A DNA stretch of 17,391 bases, taken from contig JAQYWL010000125.1 in assembly GCA_030145035.1 (NCBI GenBank), positions 1-17,391 on the forward strand, written 5' to 3'. Positions 10,080 to 17,365 of this stretch are shown piece by piece. The stretch comes from Desulfobacteria bacterium. GTDB taxonomy: Bacteria; Desulfobacterota; Desulfobacteria; Desulfobacterales; C00003060. Under the pieces are notes generated by a model, which was not told the origin of the DNA, did no database searches, and was given only the letters and a program-made list of their open reading frames with translations. The position numbers and the translations under genes are program-made. Each line of letters opens with the position of its first letter. The first letter of the stretch is position 1.

Positions 10080-12221
10080 CTAAAAATGATAACTCACACC
10101 CGCTTCTATGTATCTTCCGTCCTGTACGTAGTAGGCGTTCTCAGGTTCACCGTTTGAAGCAAGTCGGCCCGTTGCGTTCTGAACATTTTCAATCTCTTCA
10201 TCAAAGATGTTTTTTCCGAGCAGCCATAATGTCCAGTGTTTTAAGCTATAGAAAATTCTGGCATCAATTGTAGTTTTTGATGGATATTCAATTCGGTTCA
10301 TATAATCCACGTAATACGACCCATAATAATTGATATCCATGCTGCATTTAAGGCCTTCCAGCGGATAAAAATCTATTCCGGCCACATATGTATACCGGGG
10401 ATTGTGGATGATATTATATCCCTCAAGATTCTTTAAGACCCGCATATTTGACGGATGGTCATAAACACGCATTTCACCCTTTGTCCATTTAGCATCGAGA
10501 CAGGTTCCGGAAAACCGATAACCGAACCAGGGAAATACTCGTCCATCCGCCTCCAGCTCAAGACCTTTGATCTCTGCTTCACCTATGTTTTTCATCCCTT
10601 TCCAGGTTGAATTTTCGTAATAATTGGCAAATTTATCTTTATATTCAGTGAAAAATCCGGTCAGGCTGATGTTAAATGCCTTTTTAACCATATGCCTGTA
10701 CCCCAGTTCATAGGTAAGAGTCTCCTCGGGTTTGAGGTCCTCCGGCCGGTTCAGATCCCCGCCACTTTCTGCGGCCCAGGCATAGTAACGAGGCGTGGGA
10801 AACCAGAAGTTTCTCCCAGCGGAAACATAGATGTTAGCCCTGTCACTAAAGTGGTAAGAAGGGGCAACAGACCAGCCATACATGGTCTCGTCCTGGTCAA
10901 CCCTATTCGGAACCTTGTCTTCGAATGTAACCCCGGCTTTATCCACCCGTCCTCCGATCTTGAGGCCCCAGCTCTCCCCCAAAAAAAAGTCATTATCCCA
11001 AAATAGGCCGTATTGTTGTTCATCAATATCAAGATCATGTGCAGCCGTGCTTTTTGTTGGATCCAAAGGGTATGTTCTGCGCTGACTAAATTCGATATCT
11101 TCTATGTTTAAACCAATAGTCGGAGTATAACTGACACCTCCAAACTCAAAATTATAGCCCCCTGACATTGTAAAGGTATATGTATCCTGGTCTTTGTTAT
11201 CGATTTCACCACGCGAAGCGCTTGTCGAGGTAAACAGGTCGTGATTGTCTATATACGTTTCCTCATAATTGGTATACGAGAGAACCGAATCCATAAAAAG
11301 CTCCAAATCTTTATGGGAAAACTCAAGGGCATAGCTTGATACATCCTGGACTTTTTCACTATGCCAGACCAGCCTCGTGTCTGTTTCGCTCTCTGGGAAA
11401 TGAATGTTCCGCCGATAATTTTGCAACTGATAATCATATTTCCAGAGGCCATATGCAGTGTCATGTTCATTTTTTAGAATATTGCCGCTAATGCCGAGAC
11501 GGGTTTGTTCAGACAGGTTGTAGCCCAATTTCAAAAGGCCGGATGTTCTGTTTTGCTTTTCCTCTTCATATCCGTCCGTGCTGTAATTTGCGGCATTCAA
11601 AAAATAATCCCATTGATTCATCTTGCCGGATAATCCCGCATATTCATTATGAGTATTCCATGAACCGTAAGAGCCCGAAACGTCGAAGTCAATGGGCTTA
11701 TCTTTTTTGCCTTTTTTGGTAATGACATTGATAACACCCCGTGCAGAACCGGGACCATAGACAATTCCGGCAGACCGAAGGACCTCGATTCGTTCGACCT
11801 GAGAGACAGGTATGAAACTGAACTGATCAAACCTGTAATCACCTATCTTCTGGGGAATCCCATCAATAAGTATTACAGGTCCTCCAGCCATGGAGCCCTG
11901 AATGCCGCGTATGGCTATGGCATCATCTTTAGCACTTACATCTATAACACCGGGTAGTTTCCTGAGGGCTTCAGCAATATTTTTCGCGCCCATTTCTTCC
12001 AGTTCCCCGGCTGTTATAATGGAAATACTCATTGGTGTGTCCAGCATCTTCATTTTATGCGTGGCGGTCACAACAACCTCTTCCAGCTCATATACCTCTT
12101 CATCTCCATTTTGGGCCAATGCCCGGTTTACCGATGCGAGAACCAACAAAAAACCACAAAATAAAACAGCCAAGAAAAAAAATAAGATAGAGCGTTTCAT
12201 CTTTTTATCATTATCGCTCAT
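10080..12221 (-). CDS. TonB-dependent outer-membrane receptor, BtuB-like by context
   Basis: A 713-residue outer-membrane receptor. The signal peptide (about 9-36, ending NRALA) is followed by a TonB box (EEVVVTAT, 47-54), a plug domain with LRKLPGVIDVS, IAIRGIQGS, GGPVILIDGIPQ, VERIEVLRSAGIVYGPGSARGVINVITKK, and a 22-strand-type barrel ending in the terminal aromatic motif GVSYHF. The ligand cannot be read from the sequence. The upstream cobalamin riboswitch and downstream B12 genes make a corrinoid, or another cobalt/tetrapyrrole compound, the best candidate. Homologous positions in hmu operons are haem receptors. The ORF begins at 12221, six bases after the TrpD-like stop. A second ATG at 12200 (MKRSILFFF) gives a more normal signal peptide, and neither has a clear ribosome binding site. 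No tonB gene is in the window. Confidence 0.9.
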   Translation of the reverse strand: MSDNDKKMKRSILFFFLAVLFCGFLLVLASVNRALAQNGDEEVYELEEVVVTATHKMKMLDTPMSISIITAGELEEMGAKNIAEALRKLPGVIDVSAKDDAIAIRGIQGSMAGGPVILIDGIPQKIGDYRFDQFSFIPVSQVERIEVLRSAGIVYGPGSARGVINVITKKGKKDKPIDFDVSGSYGSWNTHNEYAGLSGKMNQWDYFLNAANYSTDGYEEEKQNRTSGLLKLGYNLSEQTRLGISGNILKNEHDTAYGLWKYDYQLQNYRRNIHFPESETDTRLVWHSEKVQDVSSYALEFSHKDLELFMDSVLSYTNYEETYIDNHDLFTSTSASRGEIDNKDQDTYTFTMSGGYNFEFGGVSYTPTIGLNIEDIEFSQRRTYPLDPTKSTAAHDLDIDEQQYGLFWDNDFFLGESWGLKIGGRVDKAGVTFEDKVPNRVDQDETMYGWSVAPSYHFSDRANIYVSAGRNFWFPTPRYYAWAAESGGDLNRPEDLKPEETLTYELGYRHMVKKAFNISLTGFFTEYKDKFANYYENSTWKGMKNIGEAEIKGLELEADGRVFPWFGYRFSGTCLDAKWTKGEMRVYDHPSNMRVLKNLEGYNIIHNPRYTYVAGIDFYPLEGLKCSMDINYYGSYYVDYMNRIEYPSKTTIDARIFYSLKHWTLWLLGKNIFDEEIENVQNATGRLASNGEPENAYYVQDGRYIEAGVSYHF

Positions 12222-12227
12222 ATGAAT

Positions 12228-12719
12228 CTAAAATTTTTCCAACAATGACTCCAGCTTTCTTCTCCCCGCCTCTGTATCGCAATTTTGTGTTTCCACCCAC
12301 TCCCTTAGTTTGTCCATAGCCTGTCCGGAGTCGATGGTTTCCCGGGCCTTTTCAAAGCCCTCCTTTAAACTCCTCGCCTCGTCTGCCACATAGAATATGG
12401 GGGCTGCATTGAGACAAATGGTATCGTATCGCCCTCCCGTATCATTTCCGGCAAAGATCCTTAACAGTCTCAATGCCTCCTCCTGCTGGTCAGACTGACT
12501 CAATATCTCCTGTTCTGCCGGCCTTGAGTGGATGCCTGCCTCCTCGGGCAGAAGGATATATGTAATGATCTTTCCATCTTCGAAAAGTTCTGCAACAAAG
12601 TTTTCTCCAAGAGGGGAAAGCTCGTCCATGCCCCTGGAACCATCCTCGTTTAAGCCGTGAAACACCATAGCCCTTTTGTAACCTATCTCCTTCATAGTCT
12701 GAATGGTAGGCTCAACCAT
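12228..12719 (-). CDS. TrpD-like phosphoribosyltransferase, C-terminal part after an in-frame stop
   Basis: This 163-codon ORF continues the TrpD-like protein without changing frame: it begins at the codon immediately after the TAA at 12720-12722. It contains VEPTIQTMKEIGYKRAMVFHG, matching the TrpD strand/helix after GVYDPELVEP. It also holds GMDELSPLG (Asp32-Glu33), the acidic pair that binds magnesium-PRPP in TrpD. About the last 130 residues complete the alpha/beta domain and include a low-similarity tail. An ATG directly follows the stop (TAAATG), so translational restart could make a separate polypeptide. The nearest purine tract, GGGGAG, is about 15 bases away, further than ideal. Alternatives are a genuine nonsense mutation or a base-call error. 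The TonB receptor starts six bases downstream. Confidence 0.75.
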   Translation of the reverse strand: MVEPTIQTMKEIGYKRAMVFHGLNEDGSRGMDELSPLGENFVAELFEDGKIITYILLPEEAGIHSRPAEQEILSQSDQQEEALRLLRIFAGNDTGGRYDTICLNAAPIFYVADEARSLKEGFEKARETIDSGQAMDKLREWVETQNCDTEAGRRKLESLLEKF

Positions 12720-13334
12720 TTATTTTGCATAAACTCCCCTTACCCCGTGGCACGGATTTGCCGGGTTGGCCAGAGATGCCGCTATGTTCAGTATGCTGCC
12801 GAAGCACATCTGCGAAAGGATCCTGAACAGGGCATGCGGGTGAACACAGGGACTCATGCCGTTGAAGAGACCGATTCCTGCCTTTTCAACGCTTTTTTGT
12901 ACTACCTCCGCCTCGCAATCCACATCTATTCCCAGTGCCTGAGCGATATCCACGGTTCCGCAAAGAGAAGTAATGGCTCTGGCGCCATGCCTGGCAAGAT
13001 AAATGCCTCCGGCCGCTGCCACAACGGCAGCTCCGGTGCTGATATTAAAGGTCTTTATCCCGTCCATGCCGGTACCACAGTTTTCAAGCGCGGGTTTAGG
13101 GGTATGCAGTGACACCTTCACCGTGTCCAATTCATAGATGGCCTCCCATGCACCTGCGATCTCCTGAGCCGTAGGCCCTTTGGAAGTAATCGCTGCGAGA
13201 AAGGCCCCCTGGTGTATTTCAGTCTGGTCGCCACTGAGAATTTCCATGAACAGGTCAGTTGCCTCTTGACGAGCAAGGTCTTTTCCTGCGATCAGCCTGT
13301 CGACAGAACTGCCGAAGTTTTTTAACTTTTCCAT
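12720..13334 (-). CDS. TrpD-like phosphoribosyltransferase, N-terminal part ending in an in-frame TAA
   Basis: Homologous to anthranilate phosphoribosyltransferase. It has the helical N-terminal domain (about 1-75), the PRPP loop CGTGMDGIKTFNIST (86-100) and the RHGARAITS segment (115-123) where TrpD has KHGNR. The anthranilate-side block is altered: TrpD's APVRRELGxRT followed by GPLTNP is here RILSQMCFGS and AASLANP, with loss of the conserved arginine pair. It is therefore unlikely to be the tryptophan enzyme, and no trp genes are near. Another aromatic or heterocyclic acceptor, perhaps linked to the cobamide lower ligand, is inference from the B12 riboswitch. The ORF ends at residue 204 in GVYAK-TAA, where TrpD normally reads GVYDPE; the stop replaces the Glu codon (GAA to TAA is one change). 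The start has GGAGG six bases upstream and lies one base after the dehydrogenase stop. Confidence 0.8.
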   Translation of the reverse strand: MEKLKNFGSSVDRLIAGKDLARQEATDLFMEILSGDQTEIHQGAFLAAITSKGPTAQEIAGAWEAIYELDTVKVSLHTPKPALENCGTGMDGIKTFNISTGAAVVAAAGGIYLARHGARAITSLCGTVDIAQALGIDVDCEAEVVQKSVEKAGIGLFNGMSPCVHPHALFRILSQMCFGSILNIAASLANPANPCHGVRGVYAK

Positions 13335-13335
13335 T

Positions 13336-14364
13336 CTAAACCTCCACCACTGTTTTCATACCCTTTCTTGACGCTGTATATTCGAGTCCTTCCCAAATCC
13401 GGTCCAGGTCGACTATATTGGTCACCAGCCCTTCAACAGAGAGTTCTCCGGAAGAGATCATCCGGATCGCCTCGGCATTATGGGTGGCAGTAGAACCATA
13501 GGAACCCACAATGCGAATTTCTCCATAGTGTACAAAGTTGAGATCCAGCCGAACTTGGGATACATCGGCCGGGACTCCGCTAAAAAGGGAGACCCTTCCT
13601 CTGGGCGCCAGCAGTTTGAGAAGTGACTCGTTCAGCCCAACCTCTGAGCAGGCAAGGATCAGTGCATCAACACCGCGTCCTTTGGTTTCCTCCGTAACTA
13701 CATGGAAGAGATCTTCTGTCTTAGCATCAATGATTCGGCACTCCGTTTTAAGAGCCAGCTCCCGGCGTCTTTGGTTTATCTCGGAAACCATTATTCTCTC
13801 TGCTCCCTTAAGCCTTGCCAAAAGGGCATGTAGATAACCCATTGGCCCGCCTCCAATGATCAGGGCGCTGTCTTCCGGCAGAAAACCTGCTAACTCCTGG
13901 GCATTGATGCAACATGCAACGGGCTCGGCCAACGCCGCCTGCTCAAAGGAAAGTCCTTCAGCAAGGGGGTTCAACGAACCCATAACAGGCCCTTCCAGGG
14001 GAACCGCCACATATTCAGCAAATCCCCCATCATGGGTAAAGCCAAAGATGCCTCGGCTCTTACATTGATTGTCCGCTCTCCTCTTGCAGGCGATGCAGTC
14101 GCCGCATCTTAGACCGGGGGCAAGCTGTACTCTGTCCCCTTCCTTGAATTGCTCGTTGTTACTCTCTTCCACGACACCCGAGACCTCATGGCCCAAAATC
14201 CTGGGATACACAAGCGCTCTGTGTCCCTTCTTAGACATCTTTACATCAGATGTGCAGATTCCGCAGGCCTTGACTTTTACAATAAGACCACCTTGCGGGC
14301 AGACCGGATCGGGAACTTCCTTAACCTCAAGCCTGCCTGGAGCTATGAGCAAGGCTGCCAACAT
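13336..14364 (-). CDS. Zinc-dependent medium-chain dehydrogenase (threonine/sorbitol dehydrogenase-like)
   Basis: A 342-residue medium-chain dehydrogenase/reductase. The catalytic zinc site is ACGICTSD (Cys37) with GHE (His59-Glu60) and a later EPVACC glutamate. The structural zinc site is complete with Cys87, Cys90, Cys93 and Cys101. The Rossmann fold motif GGGPMGYL is followed by a strand ending in an acidic residue (VSEINQRR), favouring NAD over NADP. The substrate is unknown; relatives act on L-threonine, sorbitol and other secondary alcohols. It is the first gene behind the cobalamin riboswitch, with AGGAAAAGG just upstream of the ATG, and is followed one base later by the TrpD-like gene, so a role in cobamide metabolism is inferred. 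One idea is threonine or aminopropanol chemistry for the nucleotide loop; this is untested. Confidence 0.88.
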   Translation of the reverse strand: MLAALLIAPGRLEVKEVPDPVCPQGGLIVKVKACGICTSDVKMSKKGHRALVYPRILGHEVSGVVEESNNEQFKEGDRVQLAPGLRCGDCIACKRRADNQCKSRGIFGFTHDGGFAEYVAVPLEGPVMGSLNPLAEGLSFEQAALAEPVACCINAQELAGFLPEDSALIIGGGPMGYLHALLARLKGAERIMVSEINQRRRELALKTECRIIDAKTEDLFHVVTEETKGRGVDALILACSEVGLNESLLKLLAPRGRVSLFSGVPADVSQVRLDLNFVHYGEIRIVGSYGSTATHNAEAIRMISSGELSVEGLVTNIVDLDRIWEGLEYTASRKGMKTVVEV

Positions 14365-14405
14365 ATTACCTTTTCCTTCTTGATGCCGATTTCATCCATC
14401 TCCTC

Positions 14406-14445
14406 AACAAAAAATCCCCAGACTGATTGCTCAGCCTGGGGATTT
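14406..14445 (-). terminator. Intrinsic terminator in the riboswitch expression platform
   Basis: On the minus strand 14445-14412 folds into a 15-bp stem (one G-T wobble) closed by a GCAA tetraloop, immediately followed by six T residues. It lies between the cobalamin aptamer and the dehydrogenase ATG at 14364, so it is an attenuator rather than the end of a gene. B12 binding would be expected to favour termination. Confidence 0.9.
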
Positions 14446-14473
14446 CCCTTTTTTACCCTCAAACCGTGTTTGC

Positions 14474-14702
14474 GTCCAGGACCCGACTCGCGAGGCTCCT
14501 AGGACACTTGTTCTTTGTGGCAGGTCTTCTGGCTCCCCCGCCCCTTTAGCGACCTTCCCATCCCGATTAATTGGAACAGTGGTATGTAAATGCTTAAAGG
14601 GTTCCCTTTTCTTGATAAAAAAAGATAAGGGCGGGGTTACAGCGGCGGGCCCGCTCCCGATTTTAACGGGATTCCCTATTAAGCCCCGGAGGGCACCGGA
14701 GC
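14474..14702 (-). ncRNA. Cobalamin riboswitch (AdoCbl-type aptamer)
   Basis: Read on the minus strand, the conserved cobalamin aptamer elements occur in order: GGTGCC near 14695, TTAATAGGGAA, the GGGCCCGCCGCTGTAACCCC core (about 14655-14630), ACCACTGTTCC, GGGATGGGAAGG, then the B12 box AGCCAGAAGACCTGCC ending near 14519. A further hairpin at 14505-14474 (GTCC-AGGA paired with TCCT-GGAC, 15-base loop) could form the kissing-loop partner. A terminator follows at 14445-14406, so control is probably transcriptional, shutting off the dehydrogenase/TrpD-like/TonB receptor/CobN-like run when B12 is plentiful. Exact aptamer ends are approximate. The class is recognised from sequence signatures, not from a covariance search. 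Confidence 0.95.
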
Positions 14703-14705
14703 CCT

Positions 14706-14733
14706 TTTATGCAAAAGTACCTGCTGGTGTCAA
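14706..14733 (-). promoter_or_regulatory. Sigma70-type promoter for the riboswitch transcript
   Basis: A consensus TTGACA (-35, 14733-14728) is followed after 16 bases by CATAAA (-10, 14711-14706). Transcription would start near 14700, just where the aptamer's conserved 5' part begins. The -10 is weak (4 of 6), the -35 perfect. Confidence 0.65.
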
Positions 14734-14785
14734 GAGGAAAATGTAAATCATGCACCCCTGGGAGAAGAGGCCAGGATAATGTACT

Positions 14786-15154
14786 CTATCGAATGGTAAG
14801 TGCCGAGACCAGGTGGAGGATCTCGCCTTCTGTGTAAAAGAAGATCTCATGGCCCATAACTTGGAGGCCGTGTTCCCCTTCCTGTACCAGCGGCACGATC
14901 TCGATTCGGTTGACATCCAGCCAGTTATTCCCAATCTGTAGTCGGCCAACGACTCCTTCCTTGGTAAGTTGATATTGAATATTGTAGGAATGGAGCACCC
15001 GTGCGACAAAATCATTTTTCTGCCGCGTGACGGTGGCTGCCCGGCGCTTCAAGGCACGGAGCTGGCCATAATTTTCAGAAGATGCCCACGGCGGTGCAGC
15101 CGCAAATGCCGCCAAGAAGATAATTGCGCTCAACACTAAAGCCCGACCCTTCAT
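14786..15154 (-). CDS. Small secreted protein of unknown function
   Basis: A 122-residue protein with a clear signal peptide (about 1-25: MKGR, hydrophobic LVLSAIIFLAAFAAA, cleavage near PPWASS). The mature part of about 97 residues is soluble-looking, mixed alpha/beta, with a basic helix first (QLRALKRRAATVTRQK) and then short strands (GVVGRLQIGNNWLDVNRIEIVPL). I do not recognise a family. AAAGGAG five to six bases before the ATG supports it as a real gene. It follows the cohesin-domain ORF by 39 bases in the same direction and may share its transcript. It ends before the promoter of the cobalamin riboswitch; a CCTGG/CCAGG hairpin after its stop lacks a T-tract and is not a convincing terminator. 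Confidence 0.7.
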   Translation of the reverse strand: MKGRALVLSAIIFLAAFAAAPPWASSENYGQLRALKRRAATVTRQKNDFVARVLHSYNIQYQLTKEGVVGRLQIGNNWLDVNRIEIVPLVQEGEHGLQVMGHEIFFYTEGEILHLVSALTIR

Positions 15155-15193
15155 GGGAACTCCTTTCCTTTACCGGAGATTTTGTCATTTGAA

Positions 15194-15727
15194 CTAATCT
15201 CCTTTAGTGTTTTGTGGCTTTTCGCCTTGAGAAGAAGCGTGATTAGTCCTCGGCTGTTTTGTTCCGGCTTCTCCTGGTTGGGGTGAGATAATGAGAGGAT
15301 TTACCTTAATATTACATTCAATCTTCTTCAATTCGTCGCTCATCATCTCAAGGTCCGATATTTCAATGGTGGTGGCATGGTTTCCTTGCAAACCGACCTT
15401 AATATCGAACGTGAGATTCAGAATCGCAAAATCTTTACCTGCAATCCCCTTTGCCTCTGCCATAACGACAATGAGCCTGCCGGGCTTCTTGTCATTAATG
15501 ATATGCATCAAGGAATCGCTGTGCTTTGTTTTGACACCCTTTTTGAAGGTGAGGATTTTGGGGTCGTACTTCATAATTAGTTTTAGACCAGCCAGGTTGT
15601 CGACCCGGTCAATCACGATCGGAACATCAACGGATTCACCAGTCCTTGCTTTGAGCCCCGGGATGTAGACCTCGGTTCCCCACGCCGTAGCGGTTCCAAA
15701 AATCGTAAGGTCGCAAAATGTACGCAC
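15194..15727 (-). CDS. Cohesin-domain protein, probably 5'-damaged
   Basis: A 177-residue ORF whose residues about 18-145 look like a cohesin domain: GTEVYIPGLKARTGESVDVP, IVIDRVDNLAGLKLIMKYDP, ILTFKKG, then the later RLIVVMAEAKGIAGKDFAILNLTFDI strands. A hydrophilic Pro/Gln/Lys-rich tail (about 143-177) follows. Cohesins bind dockerins on secreted proteins. The N-terminus is odd: the frame starts with a GTG without a ribosome binding site, an in-frame TGA lies two codons upstream, and only the last part of a signal peptide (CDLTIFGTATAWG) is present. A neighbouring frame reads CVHFAT just upstream, which suggests a frameshift that separated the signal peptide. The small secreted protein gene follows after 39 bases. 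The cohesin call rests on pattern only. Confidence 0.6.
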   Translation of the reverse strand: MRTFCDLTIFGTATAWGTEVYIPGLKARTGESVDVPIVIDRVDNLAGLKLIMKYDPKILTFKKGVKTKHSDSLMHIINDKKPGRLIVVMAEAKGIAGKDFAILNLTFDIKVGLQGNHATTIEISDLEMMSDELKKIECNIKVNPLIISPQPGEAGTKQPRTNHASSQGEKPQNTKGD

Positions 15728-15936
15728 AATTCAAGGCCCGCCTCGAAGATTTTGGAGAAAGTCAAAATGTCACGGATGTCCCCAAGTTTGTCACTACATA
15801 TGGAAGAAACTGCTATGCAATCCTTCTCATCTTAAACCGCCGGAGTGCCATATAGTGTAATTGGCTACTCCGGGCCACGTAATCGAAACTTTTCTTCAAT
15901 TTCCTAGGATTACTACACGGTGGTTCAACTAACTTC
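15728..15936. other. Gene-free stretch between cohesin and dockerin remnants
   Basis: No convincing gene, RNA or terminator is seen in these 209 bases. A 45-codon plus-strand frame (15718-15855) lacks a ribosome binding site and family features. On the minus strand the area includes CTTGGGGACATCCGTGACA, which reminds me of boundary sequences of dispersed repeats or transposable elements in related genomes; this is not verified here. Confidence 0.4.
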
Positions 15937-16131
15937 TTATCTCAGCCCTGAAACCTTCTGAAGGACATAAATGACTTCTTCCAATCCGATCTTTTGATCC
16001 CCATTGACATCTCCAGTGACTGTAAGATTCCCGCTGCCGGAATCCGCACCGCAGACCACGTGCAAGGCCAGGATGGCATCGGTATGGCGTCCTCTGGATT
16101 CCCCAAATTTTACGGCAACCCGGAAAGCCAC
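15937..16131 (-). pseudogene. C-terminal dockerin fragment of a secreted protein
   Basis: The 64-codon frame ends in GDVNGDQKIGLEEVIYVLQK and a final VSGLR, the EF-hand-like calcium-binding half-repeat seen at the C-terminus of many dockerin-bearing extracellular proteins in Desulfobacterota. The aspartates of the loop (D-V-N-G-D) are intact. Only one full loop is visible, and there is no signal peptide or catalytic domain. The apparent GTG start lies inside the 3' end of the ATPase gene (22-base overlap in another frame), so the N-terminal part of the original protein is absent. It is most simply the stump of a gene cut when the ATPase gene arrived. The neighbouring cohesin ORF could have been its partner. 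A genuine 64-residue protein is less likely. Confidence 0.55.
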
Positions 16132-17330
16132 TGGTAGGCCGGAGCGACCAGCATGAGTTGGTCTCCGCTTGATAGCAGCCGATATCCGTCTCCTCTGTTT
16201 GTGAGCTGAACTGCGGGTATGTTTAGGGCGCGTTGAAATTTCTTGAGATCCAAAGATGGCTTTGTCTCTGTCAGCTTAGTCTCTACCAGGAGAAACGGTT
16301 CACGTTCGTTAGCTATCAAGAAGTCCACTTCCTGCTGCTCTTTGTTTTTTATGAAATGCAGTGAAAACGATCCATAACCGATGTCATTCCATGCCGTTAC
16401 TGCACGGCACAATTCCATGGCAACCATGTTTTCAAACCGGGCTGCAGGCTCTTTTATACGAGGGGCATCCCACAGATAAATCTTACGCTCTTTCTGAATG
16501 GCCCTCGCGATTTTCCGCGTCCATGGGAAAATGCTGAAAATCAGAAAGAATCTTTCAAAAACTGATAGCCAGCTTTGAACTGAATTGTAAGATACTCGTA
16601 AGTCACGGGCAAGAGACGGGATAGAAAGGGGGCTGCCCACCTTGGAGGGCAACAAATAATAGAGCGTCTCCACATCTCCAACAGATTTGATGCCCGTCAG
16701 GTCACGAATATCCTCCCGAATTAGTTGTTGCGAATAGGTATTCGACCACCGGCGGTAAGTCGTTACCCGGCTCGCCAAATATGGTTCCGGGAAACCGCTT
16801 TGCTCCGATAGCCGCGACCATATTTGTCTCAGCTCATCATTGCGCTCCGTGCTGATTTGCAACGGATCGTTCAGAAACGCAGCCATCGTTATGTTGCGCT
16901 TGCCCAGTTCGGCAATAGTAAATGGCCATAAATGAAAGAGAAAGTAGCGTCCAGCCAGCGAATCCCCACCTTTTTGATAGATATCCAGTCGTCCGCTTCC
17001 TGAGACAAGAAATTGGTATCTGTCATGGAATTGGTCGTAAATCCCTTTGAGGTAGTTTTTCCAGTCCTTGTATTTGTGGATCTCATCAAACACTATCAGC
17101 GGTGTTGATGCATCTTTCCGCTCGACAGATTCAAAAAAGCTGGGGTTTTCGAAAAGGCGGGTCCTGTGTTCAGGAATGTCCCAGTTGAAATAAAGATTAT
17201 TCGCAAAAAAACGGGAAATAATTTGTGCAAGCGTGGTCTTGCCCGCCTGACGCGGTCCGGTGAGGAAGACCATGCTCTTGTCTGCAGAGAGATCCTCCCA
17301 AATTTTCATGTAAGGATTTCTGCTGTCCAT
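16110..17330 (-). CDS. AAA-family ATPase with C-terminal DUF4143 domain
   Basis: A 406-residue protein of the widespread AAA_14/DUF4143 family. Walker A is GPRQAGKTT (residues 25-33) and Walker B LIVFDEIHKY (78-87). A sensor strand FLVSGSGRLDIYQKGGDSLAGRY follows, then the HLWPFTIAEL segment typical of the family. The C-terminal domain has the winged-helix-like LARDLRVSYNSVQSWLSVFE and a nuclease-like core EVDFLIANEREPFLLVETKL, recalling PD-(D/E)XK folds. The function of this family is not established; members are often gained and lost and appear in defence-rich regions. No partner gene is visible. The ATG at 17330 lacks a ribosome binding site, and a promoter sits only seven bases upstream, suggesting a leaderless message. 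Its 3' end overlaps the dockerin fragment. Confidence 0.9.
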   Translation of the reverse strand: MDSRNPYMKIWEDLSADKSMVFLTGPRQAGKTTLAQIISRFFANNLYFNWDIPEHRTRLFENPSFFESVERKDASTPLIVFDEIHKYKDWKNYLKGIYDQFHDRYQFLVSGSGRLDIYQKGGDSLAGRYFLFHLWPFTIAELGKRNITMAAFLNDPLQISTERNDELRQIWSRLSEQSGFPEPYLASRVTTYRRWSNTYSQQLIREDIRDLTGIKSVGDVETLYYLLPSKVGSPLSIPSLARDLRVSYNSVQSWLSVFERFFLIFSIFPWTRKIARAIQKERKIYLWDAPRIKEPAARFENMVAMELCRAVTAWNDIGYGSFSLHFIKNKEQQEVDFLIANEREPFLLVETKLTETKPSLDLKKFQRALNIPAVQLTNRGDGYRLLSSGDQLMLVAPAYQWLSGLP

Positions 17331-17337
17331 GTGGACA

Positions 17338-17365
17338 ATTATTCACAATAATGAAAAACAGTCAA
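17338..17365 (-). promoter_or_regulatory. Promoter abutting the ATPase start (possible leaderless mRNA)
   Basis: TTGACT (-35, 17365-17360), a 16-base spacer and AATAAT (-10, 17343-17338; 5 of 6) end seven bases before the ATG at 17330, so the transcript would begin at about the start codon. The -10 lies within a small inverted repeat, ATTATT-CAC-AATAAT, that could also be an operator. Confidence 0.5.

Noticed and set aside
12720..12722. Recoding of the TrpD-like stop as selenocysteine or pyrrolysine
   Set aside because: The codon is TAA; selenocysteine uses TGA and pyrrolysine TAG, and the aligned position is Glu in relatives.
12657..13112. 151-codon plus-strand frame opposite the TrpD-like gene
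   Set aside because: Antisense shadow; its strand has no ribosome binding site and the opposite strand holds clear PRPP-binding motifs.
14707..15015. 102-codon minus-strand frame overlapping the small secreted protein and riboswitch promoter
   Set aside because: Alternative frame of the gene at 14786-15154, which has a signal peptide and a strong ribosome binding site.
15718..15855. 45-codon plus-strand ORF between the cohesin and dockerin remnants
   Set aside because: No ribosome binding site, no recognised family, and it overlaps the start of the cohesin ORF.
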